DNA of 49,040 nt from Butyrivibrio sp. (GTDB taxonomy: Bacteria; Bacillota_A; Clostridia; Lachnospirales; Lachnospiraceae): positions 1 to 49,040 of the forward strand of contig JAGOGF010000009.1 in NCBI GenBank assembly GCA_017996845.1. The letters are read 5' to 3'. The first letter of the stretch is position 1. Each line of letters starts with the position of its first letter. The notes under the pieces were generated by a model. The model was not told where the DNA came from, ran no database searches, and saw only the letters and a list, made by a program, of their open reading frames with translations. Made by a program: the position numbers and the translations under genes. Shown piece after piece: positions 34,909-44,586 of the stretch.

Positions 34909-35676
34909 ATGAAAATTGAAAAAGTAAACGATCATCAGATTCGTTGTACGCTTACCAGAGAAGACCTTGCAAAACGTCAGATCAAAATCAGTGAACTAGC
35001 ATACGGAACAGAAAAAGCGCGAGAACTTTTTCAGGAAATGATGCATCAGGCCAATTTTCAATTTGGTTTTGAAGCAGAAGATATTCCTCTGATGATAGAA
35101 GCAATTCCGATCAACTCTGAATGTATTGTTCTTGTTATTACCAAGACAGAGGATCCTGAAGAACTTGATACACGTTTTTCACAATTTGGTCCATCTATTC
35201 AGGATGAATCCGAGGATGCAACTGACGAAGACAATGATAATGATGATTCGGAAAATGTCATGAATCTGTTTAAGCGCTTTCAGCAAGGAGATGTAACCAG
35301 TTTTCTGAATGGTTCTTCGAATGATTCTAAAAAATTAAAAGAAAAAACAGGTGCATCATATACAAAAGGAGTTTCAGGTGCTTCGGATTTTAAAATGTTT
35401 GTATTTCGTTCTGTAAATGATGTCATGAAACTTTCTGCTATTATTTCTGATTCATACAAAGGTTCTAATACTTTGTACAAAAGTTCTTCAGATGACAGAT
35501 ACATTCTAGTGGTTTATCCTGATCAAACGAATACTGCATCTTTTGATTCATTGTGTTCATTAATTTCAGAATATGGACTTGAAGTAGATTCCATTTCAGC
35601 AAGTGCTTCGTACCTTGATGAACATAATGTAACAGTCATTCGTAATCAGGCATTGCAAATACTTTCCAAAATTTGA
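34909..35676 (+). CDS. mecA: Adaptor protein MecA
   Basis: An adaptor that presents substrates (ComK, ComS and others in Bacillus) to the ClpCP protease. The 255 residues fit MecA: N-terminal substrate-binding part (MKIEKVNDHQIRCTLTREDL), an acidic linker rich in Asp and Glu (about 103-118) and the C-terminal ClpC-binding domain (FRSVNDVMKLS to YLDEHNVTVI). The ATG at 34909 follows a strong GAGGAGG; 21 upstream open codons lie in the leader, overlapping the promoter. It is monocistronic, with its own promoter and terminator. Confidence 0.93.
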   Translation: MKIEKVNDHQIRCTLTREDLAKRQIKISELAYGTEKARELFQEMMHQANFQFGFEAEDIPLMIEAIPINSECIVLVITKTEDPEELDTRFSQFGPSIQDESEDATDEDNDNDDSENVMNLFKRFQQGDVTSFLNGSSNDSKKLKEKTGASYTKGVSGASDFKMFVFRSVNDVMKLSAIISDSYKGSNTLYKSSSDDRYILVVYPDQTNTASFDSLCSLISEYGLEVDSISASASYLDEHNVTVIRNQALQILSKI

Positions 35677-35750
35677 ACAATTTTTCTGTATTTGAAACAA
35701 TTTAATTTATGAAGATATGAGTTTTTATAATTTTCTGGCTTTTATCTTTC

Positions 35751-35796
35751 AAAAAAAGACCTGCATGATATCTTCTGATATCATGCAGGTCTTTTT
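35751..35796. terminator. Bidirectional terminator between mecA and PFOR genes
   Basis: A perfect 15-bp stem (35758-35772 with 35777-35791) and a 4-base TTCT loop, with TTTTT on the plus strand and seven T on the minus strand. It serves both converging genes. Confidence 0.95.
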
Positions 35797-35834
35797 ATCA
35801 GCAGGATACTCATCGTATCCTGCTTTTAATAAAA

Positions 35835-38800
35835 TTACTCCTGGTCACCATATAATGTAACCAGCTTATTCAAATATGCCAGATGTTCTTTAGCATGCTC
35901 TGCTGCTTCTTTATAAAGTTTCTCTGCTCTCTCAGGATTCTTCAGTTTCAAGGACAGATAACGAACTTCTCCATCCAGAAATTCCTGATAATCCATTGTC
36001 GGAGCCTTGCTGTCCAAAGTAAACTTCTTTTCAGCAAGCGGATTGAATCTGAACATATTCCAGTATCCAGCTTCAACGGCTCTCTTCTCTTCATCCTGAA
36101 CCTTAGACATACCGCCCTTGATCTTAAGACCATGGTTAATGCAAGGTGCATAGCAGATTACAAGTGAAGGTCCCGGATATGCTTCTGCTTCTGCAAGAGC
36201 TTTCAGTGTCTGGTTCTTATCAGCACCCATAGATACCTGGGCAACATATACATAACCATAACTCATAGCAATAGACGCAAGATCCTTCTGTTTAATGTCT
36301 TTACCACCTGCAGCAAACTGTGCAACCGCACCCGTAGGAGTAGCCTTGGAAGACTGTCCGCCTGTATTGGAGTATACTTCAGTGTTTACAACGAGAACAT
36401 TAATATCCTTGCCTGAAGCAAGAACATGATCCAGACCGCCAAAGCCGATATCAAATGCCCATCCATCACCACCAAGGATCCACTGTGACTTCTTTGCAAG
36501 GAAATCCTTATCCTTCAAAATATCTTTCGCTGTTTCACCATTGTCAGAAGCAAGTGCTTCAACAAGTGTTTCTGTAGCTGCACCATTTGTTGCACCTACA
36601 GCAAAAGTATCCAACCAGTTCTTAGCTGCTGCCTTTTCTGTATCATTTCCTTCAGCAGCAATCTTCTCAACTTTTTCCTTCAGTCCATCACGAAGTGCAT
36701 TCTGAGCCAGCATCATACCAAATCCAAATTCTGCATTGTCTTCAAATAAAGAGTTATCCCATGCAGGACCATGTCCCTCTTCATTTACAGTATAAGGAGT
36801 TGATGGTGAAGAATTGCCCCAGATTGAAGTACAGCCTGTAGCATTGGCAATGTACATTCTGTCACCAAATAACTGTGTAGCAAGTTTAACATAAGGTGTT
36901 TCACCACATCCTGCGCAAGCGCCGGAGAACTCAAGAAGAGGCTTCTTGAACTGTGATCCCTTAATAGTTGTTTCCTTGAATTTCTCAACAACTGCTTTCT
37001 TTGTCGGAAGTGTAAATGCATAATCAAAGAATTTCTGCTCATATTCATTCTGTGCAATTGCACCCATAACAAGAGCTTTTTCACCCTTCATTCCAGGACA
37101 TACATTTGCGCAGGATCCGCAACCTGTACAATCCAATGCAGAAACAACAACTCCAAATTTGTATTCAGGCATTCCCATCATCGGAATTGTAGTCATTCCT
37201 TCCGGTGCCTTTGCTGCTTCTTCTTCTGTCATAGCAACAACACGAACTGCAGCGTGCGGGCATACCAGTGAACAGAATGTACACTGAATACATTTTGTTG
37301 CATCCCATGCCGGTACATTTACAGCAATACCACGTTTCTCAAATGCTGATGAACCTGACGGTGTAGAACCATCTGTGTAAGGTGCAACCTCTGAAACTTT
37401 AAGATTGTTACCTTCCTGTGCATTAACTTTTGACTGAATATTGTTAACAAAATCAACAACATCCTTTTTGTTTCCGTTTGCAACAGTAAAGTCAAGACCT
37501 TCGTCCTTTGCTTCGCCCCATGCTTCCGGAACAGAAACAGCGATCAGGTTCTTGTCATCAGCACCGGCATCAATAGCATCCCAGTTCTTCTTAACAACAT
37601 CTTCACCCTTACGGCCATATGTCTTCTGTGCAGCATCCTTCATGAACTTAATTGCATCTTCTTCAGGAATAATCTGTGCAAGTTTAAAGAAAGCAGACTG
37701 CAGGATCGTATTGATCCTTGTAGGTCCCATTCCAACTTCAACACCGATCTTGGAACCATTCATGATATAGAACTTAATCTTGTGATCATGAATATATTTC
37801 TTAACCTGTCCGGGAATCTCTGTTTCAAGCTGTTCTACTGTCCAAGGGCAGTTCAACAGGAATGTTCCGCCATCAACAATTTCCTGCACAATATTAAATT
37901 TGCGGATATAGGAAGGATTGTGACATGCAACGAAATTAGCTGTACGAATCAGGTATGTAGACTTGATTGGCTTCTTACCAAATCTCAAATGAGACATTGT
38001 AACGCCGCCTGACTTCTTGGAGTCATAATCAAAATATGCCTGCGCATACATATCGGTATTGTCGCCGATGATCTTGATGGAGTTCTTATTTGCACCAACA
38101 GTTCCATCAGCACCCAGTCCCCAGAACTTGCAGTTGATTGTTCCTTCAGGAGTTGTAACAAGCGGTGCACCTGCATTAAGTGACAGATGTGTTACGTCAT
38201 CATCGATTCCGATCGTAAACTCTTCCATAGAATCGTTGTTAAATACAGCAACAATCTGGTTCGGAGTTGTATCTTTTGAACCCAGACCATAACGGCCGCA
38301 GAATACAGGAAGCTTCTCGAACTTTGATCCCTTAAGTGCTGCAATTACATCAAGGGCAAGAGGTTCACGCATAGATCCTGGTTCCTTTGTTCTGTCAAGG
38401 ACTTCAATTCTCTTTACAGAATCCGGAATGACATCAAGTAATGCCTTTGCTACAAAAGGTCTGAACAGTCTGACCTTTACAACGCCGACCTTCTTTCCTT
38501 CTTTCATCATGTAATCAATTGTTTCTTCAATTGTATCATTTACTGAACCCATTGCGATGATAATAACTTCAGCATCCGGAGCTCCGTAATAATTGAACAG
38601 CTTATAATCTGTTCCGATTTTCGCATTAACTTTGTCCATATACTTCTGAACAAGAGCCGGCATTGCATCATATGCTGTGTTGCAGGATTCTCTTGTCTGG
38701 AAGAAAATATCCGGATTCTGAGCAGATCCCATTATGCGAGGGTGATTTGGATTAAGTGCATTTTTACGGAATGCATCGATTGCATCATGATCAACCATTT

Positions 38801-39377
38801 CATCCAGATCCTTGTAATCCCATACTTCGATCTTCTGAATTTCATGAGATGTACGGAAACCATCAAAGAAATTAATGAAAGGAAGTTTTCCTTCAATTGC
38901 TGCGCAATAAGCTACAGGTGTTAAATCCATAACTTCCTGAACGCTGGAATCGCAAAGCATTGCAGCACCAGTCTGACGGCAAGCATAAACATCAGAATGA
39001 TCTCCAAAAATATTCAGTGCGTGTGAAGCTACGCAACGTGCGGATACATTAAATACACCGGGTAATCTCTCACCTGCTACCTTGTAGATATCCGGAATCA
39101 TCAGAAGTAAACCCTGAGATGCGGTGTAAGTAGATGTAAGTGCCCCTGCTACGAGTGATCCGTGTACAGCACCTGCTGCACCTGCTTCAGACTGCATTTC
39201 TGTAATCTGAACTGTGTGGCCGAAAATGTTCTTCTTTCCAGCTGTAGCCCATTCATCTACATGCTCAGGCATAACAGATGACGGTGTGATCGGGTACATG
39301 GCAGCAACGTCGGTATACGCATATGATGCATATGCAGCAGCTTCGTTACCATCCATGGTTTTCATGTTTCTTGCCAT
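35835..39377 (-). CDS. nifJ: Pyruvate:ferredoxin (flavodoxin) oxidoreductase
   Basis: Oxidatively decarboxylates pyruvate to acetyl-CoA and CO2, passing electrons to ferredoxin; it is the central step of clostridial fermentation. The homodimer-type single chain of 1180 residues has all domains in order: pyruvate/TPP domain (MYPITPSSVMPEHVDEW near the start), domain II, the CoA-binding part, the EKR linker region, a two-cluster ferredoxin domain (CIQCTFCSLVCPHAAV, then CTGCGSCANVCPG), and the TPP-binding domain with a third cluster ligand (CAGCGETPYVK, GDGWAFDIGFGGLDHVLASG with the TPP motif). A strong AGGAGG precedes the ATG at 39377. A structured leader and promoter lie upstream, and a ferredoxin gene is divergent to it. 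Confidence 0.97.
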   Translation of the reverse strand: MARNMKTMDGNEAAAYASYAYTDVAAMYPITPSSVMPEHVDEWATAGKKNIFGHTVQITEMQSEAGAAGAVHGSLVAGALTSTYTASQGLLLMIPDIYKVAGERLPGVFNVSARCVASHALNIFGDHSDVYACRQTGAAMLCDSSVQEVMDLTPVAYCAAIEGKLPFINFFDGFRTSHEIQKIEVWDYKDLDEMVDHDAIDAFRKNALNPNHPRIMGSAQNPDIFFQTRESCNTAYDAMPALVQKYMDKVNAKIGTDYKLFNYYGAPDAEVIIIAMGSVNDTIEETIDYMMKEGKKVGVVKVRLFRPFVAKALLDVIPDSVKRIEVLDRTKEPGSMREPLALDVIAALKGSKFEKLPVFCGRYGLGSKDTTPNQIVAVFNNDSMEEFTIGIDDDVTHLSLNAGAPLVTTPEGTINCKFWGLGADGTVGANKNSIKIIGDNTDMYAQAYFDYDSKKSGGVTMSHLRFGKKPIKSTYLIRTANFVACHNPSYIRKFNIVQEIVDGGTFLLNCPWTVEQLETEIPGQVKKYIHDHKIKFYIMNGSKIGVEVGMGPTRINTILQSAFFKLAQIIPEEDAIKFMKDAAQKTYGRKGEDVVKKNWDAIDAGADDKNLIAVSVPEAWGEAKDEGLDFTVANGNKKDVVDFVNNIQSKVNAQEGNNLKVSEVAPYTDGSTPSGSSAFEKRGIAVNVPAWDATKCIQCTFCSLVCPHAAVRVVAMTEEEAAKAPEGMTTIPMMGMPEYKFGVVVSALDCTGCGSCANVCPGMKGEKALVMGAIAQNEYEQKFFDYAFTLPTKKAVVEKFKETTIKGSQFKKPLLEFSGACAGCGETPYVKLATQLFGDRMYIANATGCTSIWGNSSPSTPYTVNEEGHGPAWDNSLFEDNAEFGFGMMLAQNALRDGLKEKVEKIAAEGNDTEKAAAKNWLDTFAVGATNGAATETLVEALASDNGETAKDILKDKDFLAKKSQWILGGDGWAFDIGFGGLDHVLASGKDINVLVVNTEVYSNTGGQSSKATPTGAVAQFAAGGKDIKQKDLASIAMSYGYVYVAQVSMGADKNQTLKALAEAEAYPGPSLVICYAPCINHGLKIKGGMSKVQDEEKRAVEAGYWNMFRFNPLAEKKFTLDSKAPTMDYQEFLDGEVRYLSLKLKNPERAEKLYKEAAEHAKEHLAYLNKLVTLYGDQE

Positions 39378-39443
39378 TTCAAATCCTCCTACCTTGTATG
39401 GTCGGCATGCAGTTTCATATGAATACTGTCATGTCATTTTACA

Positions 39444-39462
39444 GTCAGACAAATTGTCTGAC
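39444..39462. promoter_or_regulatory. Perfect 19-bp palindrome in the PFOR leader
   Basis: GTCAGACAA, one base, TTGTCTGAC. The flanks extend it to TTGTCTGACCA, which fits the FadR-subfamily GntR half-site pattern TNGTNNNACNA, so a GntR-type operator is possible. It is 67 bases before the PFOR start and downstream of the promoter. Confidence 0.5.
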
Positions 39463-39483
39463 CATTTGCAGATTGATGCGCAC

Positions 39484-39561
39484 AAAAACCCCTGCACGAA
39501 TCGGATTTTTTCTTATAAAACCCGTGCACGGATATCCGCAGATAATTTTTCTCTGCTATCC
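39484..39561 (-). ncRNA. Structured 5' leader of PFOR mRNA, two hairpins
   Basis: Directly after the predicted start of transcription, minus-strand GGATAGCAGA (39561-39552) can pair with TCTGC-GGA-TATCC (39542-39530), giving a bulged hairpin. A second stem, TGCACG (39528-39523) with CGTGCA (39498-39493), plus inner GG/CC and TTTT/AAAA pairs, is followed by GGGGTTTTT, like an intrinsic terminator. This could be an attenuator. No known riboswitch class was recognised. Confidence 0.4.
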
Positions 39562-39564
39562 AAC

Positions 39565-39593
39565 ATAGTAGCATGCAAAGTCCGTGATGTCAA
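39565..39593 (-). promoter_or_regulatory. Sigma-A promoter of the PFOR gene
   Basis: TTGACA (39593-39588), exactly 17 bases, TACTAT (39570-39565) on the minus strand. It leaves a leader of about 180 bases before the start codon. Confidence 0.8.
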
Positions 39594-39792
39594 TGATAGC
39601 AAGGGGTTGGGGAATCTTTCACTCTCATTATCAGGATGTTTTCCCCCCCATTATCTTGTATTTTTTTTTTTATTTTACTATATATTCCATCTATATTGTA
39701 TACAATTAAAAAAATACTTTTTTCATAAATCCGCAAAACCGCATTCTGCTTCATTTTATCGAATTAAGTGATAAAAGATAAAACTATTTTAC

Positions 39793-39821
39793 TTGATAAA
39801 AAAGCACATTTATATTATCAT
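39793..39821 (+). promoter_or_regulatory. Probable promoter of the ferredoxin gene
   Basis: TTGATA (39793-39798), 17 bases, TATCAT (39816-39821). The leader then contains a small hairpin, GATCGG (39838-39843) with CCGGTC (39856-39861). Between this promoter and that of PFOR (39594-39792) only AT-rich sequence with poly-T runs is seen. Confidence 0.55.
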
Positions 39822-39902
39822 AGTCTATGCAACATGGGATCGGTGACGGCAAAATCCGGTCTGTTCAAAATAAAATAAATCCATAATAAGGAGGAGATTA
39901 TC

Positions 39903-40073
39903 ATGGCATATGTAATTAGTGATGCTTGCATCAGCTGCGGTTCTTGTGCAACCCAGTGCCCTGTATCTGCTATTTCTCAGGGAGATTCTCAGTATGAGAT
40001 CGATGCAAACACATGTATCGATTGCGGTTCTTGCGCAAGCCAGTGCCCTGTATCTGCTATTTCTCAGGGTTAA
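39903..40073 (+). CDS. 2[4Fe-4S] clostridial ferredoxin
   Basis: A 56-residue soluble electron carrier, the probable acceptor of PFOR electrons. Two cluster-binding motifs are complete: CISCGSCATQCP at residues 9-20 and CIDCGSCASQCP at 38-49, each giving three ligands plus the distal Cys of the other cluster. The two halves are nearly identical not only in protein but in DNA: 19-codon units (39927-39983 and 40014-40070) match at 50 of 57 bases, including a 29-base identical run. AAGGAGGAG precedes the ATG at 39903. It stands divergently from PFOR and ends at a strong terminator. Confidence 0.97.
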   Translation: MAYVISDACISCGSCATQCPVSAISQGDSQYEIDANTCIDCGSCASQCPVSAISQG

Positions 40074-40099
40074 TCAGCAACATGATCATGTAATTAAGT

Positions 40100-40132
40100 A
40101 ATGGGCTGTTTTTCAGCCCATTATTTTTTTTT
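40100..40132 (+). terminator. Terminator after the ferredoxin gene
   Basis: AATGGGCTG (40100-40108) and CAGCCCATT (40114-40122) form a 9-bp stem with a TTTTT loop and a following T-run. Confidence 0.93.
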
Positions 40133-40133
40133 A

Positions 40134-40186
40134 AAAAACCTTTTGAAACAACTCGCACGTAATCTGAATTGTTTCAAAAGGTTTTT
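40134..40186. terminator. Long terminator hairpin at the dnaB end
   Basis: An 18-bp perfect stem (40134-40151 with 40169-40186) with a 17-base loop. It begins inside the dnaB stop codon. The T-run lies on both strands. It mainly ends the leftward gdpP-rplI-dnaB transcript. Confidence 0.85.
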
Positions 40187-41525
40187 AATGTTTTTCCAAA
40201 TTTGCGAATTTCGTAAATTCAGGCATCCAAAGAAGCTCAACTGTTCCAATCGGTCCATTTCTCTGTTTCGCTATTATAATATCAGCAACACCCTTTCGCT
40301 CCGTATCCTTATTATAATAATCATCACGATATATAAACATTACCATATCAGCATCCTGCTCAATTGCTCCGGATTCACGAAGATCCGAAAGCATCGGGCG
40401 ATGATCCGGTCTTTGTTCCACCGCACGCGACAGCTGTGACAAAGCAACAATCGGAACATGTATCTCTCTTGCCAGTGCTTTCAACGAACGTGAAATATCA
40501 GATATTTCCTGCTGCCTGGAATCAGATGATCTGCCTCCGCCGCCACTCATCAACTGTAGATAATCGATAAATACAATCTGAAGATCATGATCCATTTTGT
40601 ACTTTCTGCATTTGGAACGAAGCTCCGAAACAGAAATACCCGGCGTATCATCTATAATAAGATTCGAACCGCCAATCAGATCCGCACTTTCAATCAGCTG
40701 TTCCCAGTCACCATCACTCATTGCTCCAGTACGAATGTGCTGCGCATCAACTTTTGATTCCATTGACAGTAAACGATTTACCAACTGCTCTTTGGACATT
40801 TCAAGTGAAAAAATTGCTGCTGTCTGATTGTGACGAAATGCCATATATTCTGCAATATTTAATGCAAATGCCGTTTTTCCCATGGAGGGGCGGGCTGCAA
40901 TCAAAATCAGATCGGAAGGCTGAAATCCAGCAGTGTCATAATCCAGATCCGTAAATCCGGTTGCAAGACCTGTCACATTTCCTTTTAATTTACTGGATGC
41001 AGCAATCTTATTCAATGCAGAAACAACAACATCCTTAATGGGTGTATATTCTCCGGCACCGCGATTTTGTGTAATATCAAAAACATTTTTCTCTACATCA
41101 TTCAGAACTACTTCCAGTTCATCCGAGCCAGCATAACATGCGTTAATTGTTTCTTCACTGATGTGAATCAACTTGCGCAGTGTTGCTTTTTCTGCGACAA
41201 TCTGTGCATAATATTTGACATTGGCTGATGTCGGTACTGCTGTTACCAGATTACGTATGTATTCCAAGCTGCTGACTTCCGGAGGTACATTTTTTTCCTT
41301 TAGTCGATTCTGCAGCGTCACAATATCAACAGCCATTCCGGACTTATCCAATTCTACCATTGCGTCAAACAAAGTTCCAAGCTGCCTGTTATAAAAATTT
41401 TCTCCCGTAATAAACTCGGTAGCCGTTCCAATTGCATCCCTGTCAATCAGCATAGCACCAACAACAGACTGCTCTGCTTCCAGACTGTTCGGTGCAACCC
41501 GCTTTGCCAGTATTTCGTCTGCCAT
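40185..41525 (-). CDS. dnaB: Replicative DNA helicase DnaB (DnaC in Bacillus naming)
   Basis: The hexameric 5'-3' helicase that unwinds DNA at the fork. The 446 residues contain the N-terminal collar domain (PNSLEAEQSVVGAMLID), a linker and the RecA-like motor: Walker A ARPSMGKTAF at 211-220, Walker B IVFIDYLQLM, SQLSRAVEQRPDHRPMLSDLRESGAIEQDAD and the arginine finger region. No intein is present. The start at 41525 follows AAGG. It is the last gene of gdpP-rplI-dnaB, a gene order conserved in many Firmicutes, and 48 bases after rplI. Confidence 0.98.
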   Translation of the reverse strand: MADEILAKRVAPNSLEAEQSVVGAMLIDRDAIGTATEFITGENFYNRQLGTLFDAMVELDKSGMAVDIVTLQNRLKEKNVPPEVSSLEYIRNLVTAVPTSANVKYYAQIVAEKATLRKLIHISEETINACYAGSDELEVVLNDVEKNVFDITQNRGAGEYTPIKDVVVSALNKIAASSKLKGNVTGLATGFTDLDYDTAGFQPSDLILIAARPSMGKTAFALNIAEYMAFRHNQTAAIFSLEMSKEQLVNRLLSMESKVDAQHIRTGAMSDGDWEQLIESADLIGGSNLIIDDTPGISVSELRSKCRKYKMDHDLQIVFIDYLQLMSGGGGRSSDSRQQEISDISRSLKALAREIHVPIVALSQLSRAVEQRPDHRPMLSDLRESGAIEQDADMVMFIYRDDYYNKDTERKGVADIIIAKQRNGPIGTVELLWMPEFTKFANLEKH

Positions 41526-41573
41526 ATTTTACCTTATTCCTGCGTTTTCATTAACGCATGATAATAATATTCT

Positions 41574-42020
41574 TTATTGTTCCGTGACAGAAACCTTCAA
41601 TTTGCATGTAACCTGTGGATGAAGCCTCACTGGAATCTCAAATATACCAAAAGACTTAATCGGTTCTACCATCTGAATCTTCTTTTTATCAATATCAAAT
41701 CCAAACTGCTGTTTTGCGGCCGTTGCAATTTCTTTTGAAGAAACAGAACCAAAGACTTTTCCGCCCTCTCCAGCTTTCATACATACTTTAACGGTTACTG
41801 TCTCTATCTTTTCCCCATATTCGCGAGACTGTGCAAGAATTTCTGCCGCTGCCTTTTCGTCACGTTTCTGTTGAATCTTCAAATCATTCAGATTTTTAGG
41901 TGTTGCCTCTAATCCAAGCTTCTTCGGTAAAACAAAATTAGTAGCATATCCATCACTCACTTTTACTACATCACCCTTTTTCCCAAGTGTTTTAACATCT
42001 TCCAATAAAATAATCTGCAT
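41574..42020 (-). CDS. rplI: 50S ribosomal protein L9
   Basis: Binds 23S rRNA at the base of the L1 stalk and helps reading-frame maintenance. The 148 residues show the signature [33 protein letters not shown], the long connecting helix (about 45-75) and the C-terminal domain ending [15 protein letters not shown]. It starts just one base after the gdpP stop, so its translation is likely coupled to gdpP. Confidence 0.98.
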   Translation of the reverse strand: MQIILLEDVKTLGKKGDVVKVSDGYATNFVLPKKLGLEATPKNLNDLKIQQKRDEKAAAEILAQSREYGEKIETVTVKVCMKAGEGGKVFGSVSSKEIATAAKQQFGFDIDKKKIQMVEPIKSFGIFEIPVRLHPQVTCKLKVSVTEQ

Positions 42021-42021
42021 A

Positions 42022-44079
42022 TCAGTTCAATTCCCCTTCCTCAATCATTGAATCAAGTGTATGTTTAACTACTCCGATTGCTTCCGTCAATGATACACCC
42101 TCCATCTGGCATGCTGCAACGTTCATATGACCGCCACCACCCAAATGCTCCATAATTACCTGAACATTGACTTCATCTATTGATCTGGCACTTACATATA
42201 TTTTATTCTGGTATTCTGTACAAATAAAACTTGCCTTTACTCCCTTTATGTTTAGCAACTCATTTGCTGCCTGTGCACCAATAATAGTAGGACTTTGTAC
42301 GTCTTCACCCGAACATATAGAGATTGCAAAAGCATTTCTATATATTTCTGCCTGACTGACCGCATCGGCCTTAGCCTTATATTCATTTGCATCTTCTCTG
42401 AACAGTTTCCTTACACGCGTTACATCTGCCCCGTTTCTACGCAAAAAGGCTGCAGCTTCAAATGTACGCACCCCTGTTTTCGTCATAAAATTATTGGTAT
42501 CTATCATTATTCCCGAATACATGCTGTCGGCTTCTTCTGTATGAATTTTTACACTTTCCCCGATATACTGCAGTATTTCTGAAACCATCTCACAGGTAGA
42601 AGATGCATATGGTTCAACGTAGGATAATGTTGCATTTTCCACCACCTCTGTTCCTTGGCGATGATGATCAAATACAACAATATTTTTGCAAAAACGCAAA
42701 AGTTCAGGGCACTCTGTAATACTGGGTTTATTTACATCAACAACAACAAGAACTGCATTATTTCCTGCCAGATCAATTGCCTGCTGGCTTCCTATGATCA
42801 TATCGCTTTCATAATCCGGATTTCCCTTAAAGAGATCTGCCAAAGGCTTTATCGATGTTGTAATATCATTCAAAACAATATAACACTTTTTATCCAGCGT
42901 CTTTGAAATCCTGTATATCCCGACTGAAGCACCAAAACTGTCAACATCACCCATACGATGGCCCATGACAATCACCGTATCTTTGCCCGCAATAATTTCC
43001 TTCAAAGCATGTGCCTTGACTCTGGCCTTAACGCGTGTACTCTTTTCAACCTGCTGACTTTTTCCACCATAATAAACTGTATTATCCGGTGTTTTCACTA
43101 CCGCCTGATCACCGCCACGTCCCAAAGCCAGATCAATTGCATTTCTTGCAAATTCATAATTTTGTGCATATGACAATCCATTTAGCCCAATACCAATACT
43201 TAATGTAACTGCCATCTCGTTTCCAATGTTTACCGTCTTAACATCATCCAAAAGATCAAACTTGTTTTCCTGAAGCATTTTACAGGACTTTTTTGGTAAA
43301 ACAATAAAATACTTATCTTTCTCTATTTTCTTGGAAATGCCATCACATGAAGCAATATATTTATTGATCTTTCGCTCAATTAATGCGGTCAGTAAAGATC
43401 TTCGCACTTCCTCGACACTTTCAAGTGCTTCTTCGTAATTATCCAGATATATCAGGCCTGCAGCCAGACTCTGGTTATCAACTTCCTGAATTGCAAGGCG
43501 GAGTGCAGTTTCATCAAAAAGATATACTGCAATCAGATAACCTTCATAGCCTCTTGCTTCAATAATATCGCTGTTTACAGCCATTTCTTTCAGTGATATT
43601 TTCCTCATCCGCATTACAAAAGTGCTGCTCTCATATGGAAGATCCATCTGGATCTCTTCCTCATCCGTAATCGGAAATTTGTCTGCTGTAATCGTTGGAA
43701 ATAACGATGTAATAGACTTATGATATCCTTTTTCCTGATGAACAACTTTTTCGAAAGCCACGTTAGTCCAAATCACCCTTCCTGTATCATCCAGAAGTGC
43801 GCTCGGTACGTCAAGCTCCCGAAGAAGTCTTTTCTGTATCTGACCATATTGGGTGGCAAAACTGATCAGTTCATTCATAATAATAGGTCTTGTACGCATA
43901 TTCAGATAAATTATCACCAACATATATAAGGCTGTAAAAAAAGATACAATCAGTCCCGGTTTGACTCCTGATGTAACATATATCACAATATTGGTAACCA
44001 AAAGGATAAAACCAAGATATATGAATGTTTCCATATATGTTTTCAGTCTTCCCTTCAGCCTTACTTTTGCCTTTTTCAT
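42022..44079 (-). CDS. gdpP: Cyclic-di-AMP phosphodiesterase GdpP
   Basis: Hydrolyses c-di-AMP to pApA, so it controls potassium, osmotic and cell-wall homeostasis. The 685 residues carry two N-terminal membrane segments ([17 protein letters not shown] and [19 protein letters not shown]), a PAS-like part, a degenerate GGDEF domain without the GGDEF sequence ([13 protein letters not shown]), and the DHH/DHHA1 phosphodiesterase: [25 protein letters not shown] and the [12 protein letters not shown] end. The conserved Asp/His metal ligands are present. A promoter at 44187-44215 overlaps the terminator of the upstream operon. It is followed by rplI and dnaB. Confidence 0.96.
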   Translation of the reverse strand: MKKAKVRLKGRLKTYMETFIYLGFILLVTNIVIYVTSGVKPGLIVSFFTALYMLVIIYLNMRTRPIIMNELISFATQYGQIQKRLLRELDVPSALLDDTGRVIWTNVAFEKVVHQEKGYHKSITSLFPTITADKFPITDEEEIQMDLPYESSTFVMRMRKISLKEMAVNSDIIEARGYEGYLIAVYLFDETALRLAIQEVDNQSLAAGLIYLDNYEEALESVEEVRRSLLTALIERKINKYIASCDGISKKIEKDKYFIVLPKKSCKMLQENKFDLLDDVKTVNIGNEMAVTLSIGIGLNGLSYAQNYEFARNAIDLALGRGGDQAVVKTPDNTVYYGGKSQQVEKSTRVKARVKAHALKEIIAGKDTVIVMGHRMGDVDSFGASVGIYRISKTLDKKCYIVLNDITTSIKPLADLFKGNPDYESDMIIGSQQAIDLAGNNAVLVVVDVNKPSITECPELLRFCKNIVVFDHHRQGTEVVENATLSYVEPYASSTCEMVSEILQYIGESVKIHTEEADSMYSGIMIDTNNFMTKTGVRTFEAAAFLRRNGADVTRVRKLFREDANEYKAKADAVSQAEIYRNAFAISICSGEDVQSPTIIGAQAANELLNIKGVKASFICTEYQNKIYVSARSIDEVNVQVIMEHLGGGGHMNVAACQMEGVSLTEAIGVVKHTLDSMIEEGELN

Positions 44080-44186
44080 CTCTGATCAGCCTTTCAGAAT
44101 TTTCAAGTAAAAATTCAATTGCATGTCACTAAACATGACTTTTCATATTATTCGATTATTTTTTATGCCTGTATTTCTTTGCGGAT

Positions 44187-44215
44187 ATTATAACATAATA
44201 CTTTTTCAATAGCAA
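44187..44215 (-). promoter_or_regulatory. Probable promoter of gdpP-rplI-dnaB
   Basis: TATAAT (44192-44187) with TTGCTA (44215-44210) 17 bases upstream on the minus strand. The -35 box begins in the T-run of the rpsR terminator. Confidence 0.6.
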
Positions 44216-44244
44216 AAACGGACACTCCTTTCGGAATGTCCGTT
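44214..44244 (-). terminator. Terminator of rpsF-ssb-rpsR
   Basis: AACGGACATTCC (44244-44233) and GGAGTGTCCGTT (44228-44217) form a 12-bp stem (one G-U pair) closed by a GAAA tetraloop and followed by TTTTT on the minus strand. Confidence 0.93.
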
Positions 44245-44265
44245 TCCATATCTCACAAACCCATC

Positions 44266-44529
44266 TTAATCTGCAACATATGGCATCATAGCAAGATGTC
44301 TAGCACGTTTTACTGCTACTGTAATCTCTCTCTGATGCTTTGCGCAATTTCCAGTAATACGTCTCGGAAGAATCTTTCCACTTTCGGAAACATACTTCTT
44401 TAACATTGCAATATCCTTGTAATCGATATTGTGATCTTTTCCACAAAATACACAAACTTTCTTTCTTCTGTGCATTCCACCTTTTCTTCTCATAGAAGAA
44501 TCAGCTCTGTCTGCCTTGTTGAAAGCCAT
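44266..44529 (-). CDS. rpsR: 30S ribosomal protein S18
   Basis: Binds S6 and the platform of the 30S subunit. The 87-residue product keeps the zinc-type CVFC motif and the core [41 protein letters not shown]. The N-terminal 20 residues are basic and variable. It is the last gene of the rpsF-ssb-rpsR operon, ending at a strong terminator. Confidence 0.98.
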   Translation of the reverse strand: MAFNKADRADSSMRRKGGMHRRKKVCVFCGKDHNIDYKDIAMLKKYVSESGKILPRRITGNCAKHQREITVAVKRARHLAMMPYVAD

Positions 44530-44586
44530 TTGATTGCCTCCTATCCAAAATCAGTCAATTTTCTTGACTGGCGTTATACGCTTTTT

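Noticed and set aside
39214..39771. 185-residue plus-strand ORF opposite the PFOR start and leader
   Set aside because: It is antisense to PFOR, has no ribosome site and no family-like sequence; its second half is poly-Phe/Leu from T-runs.
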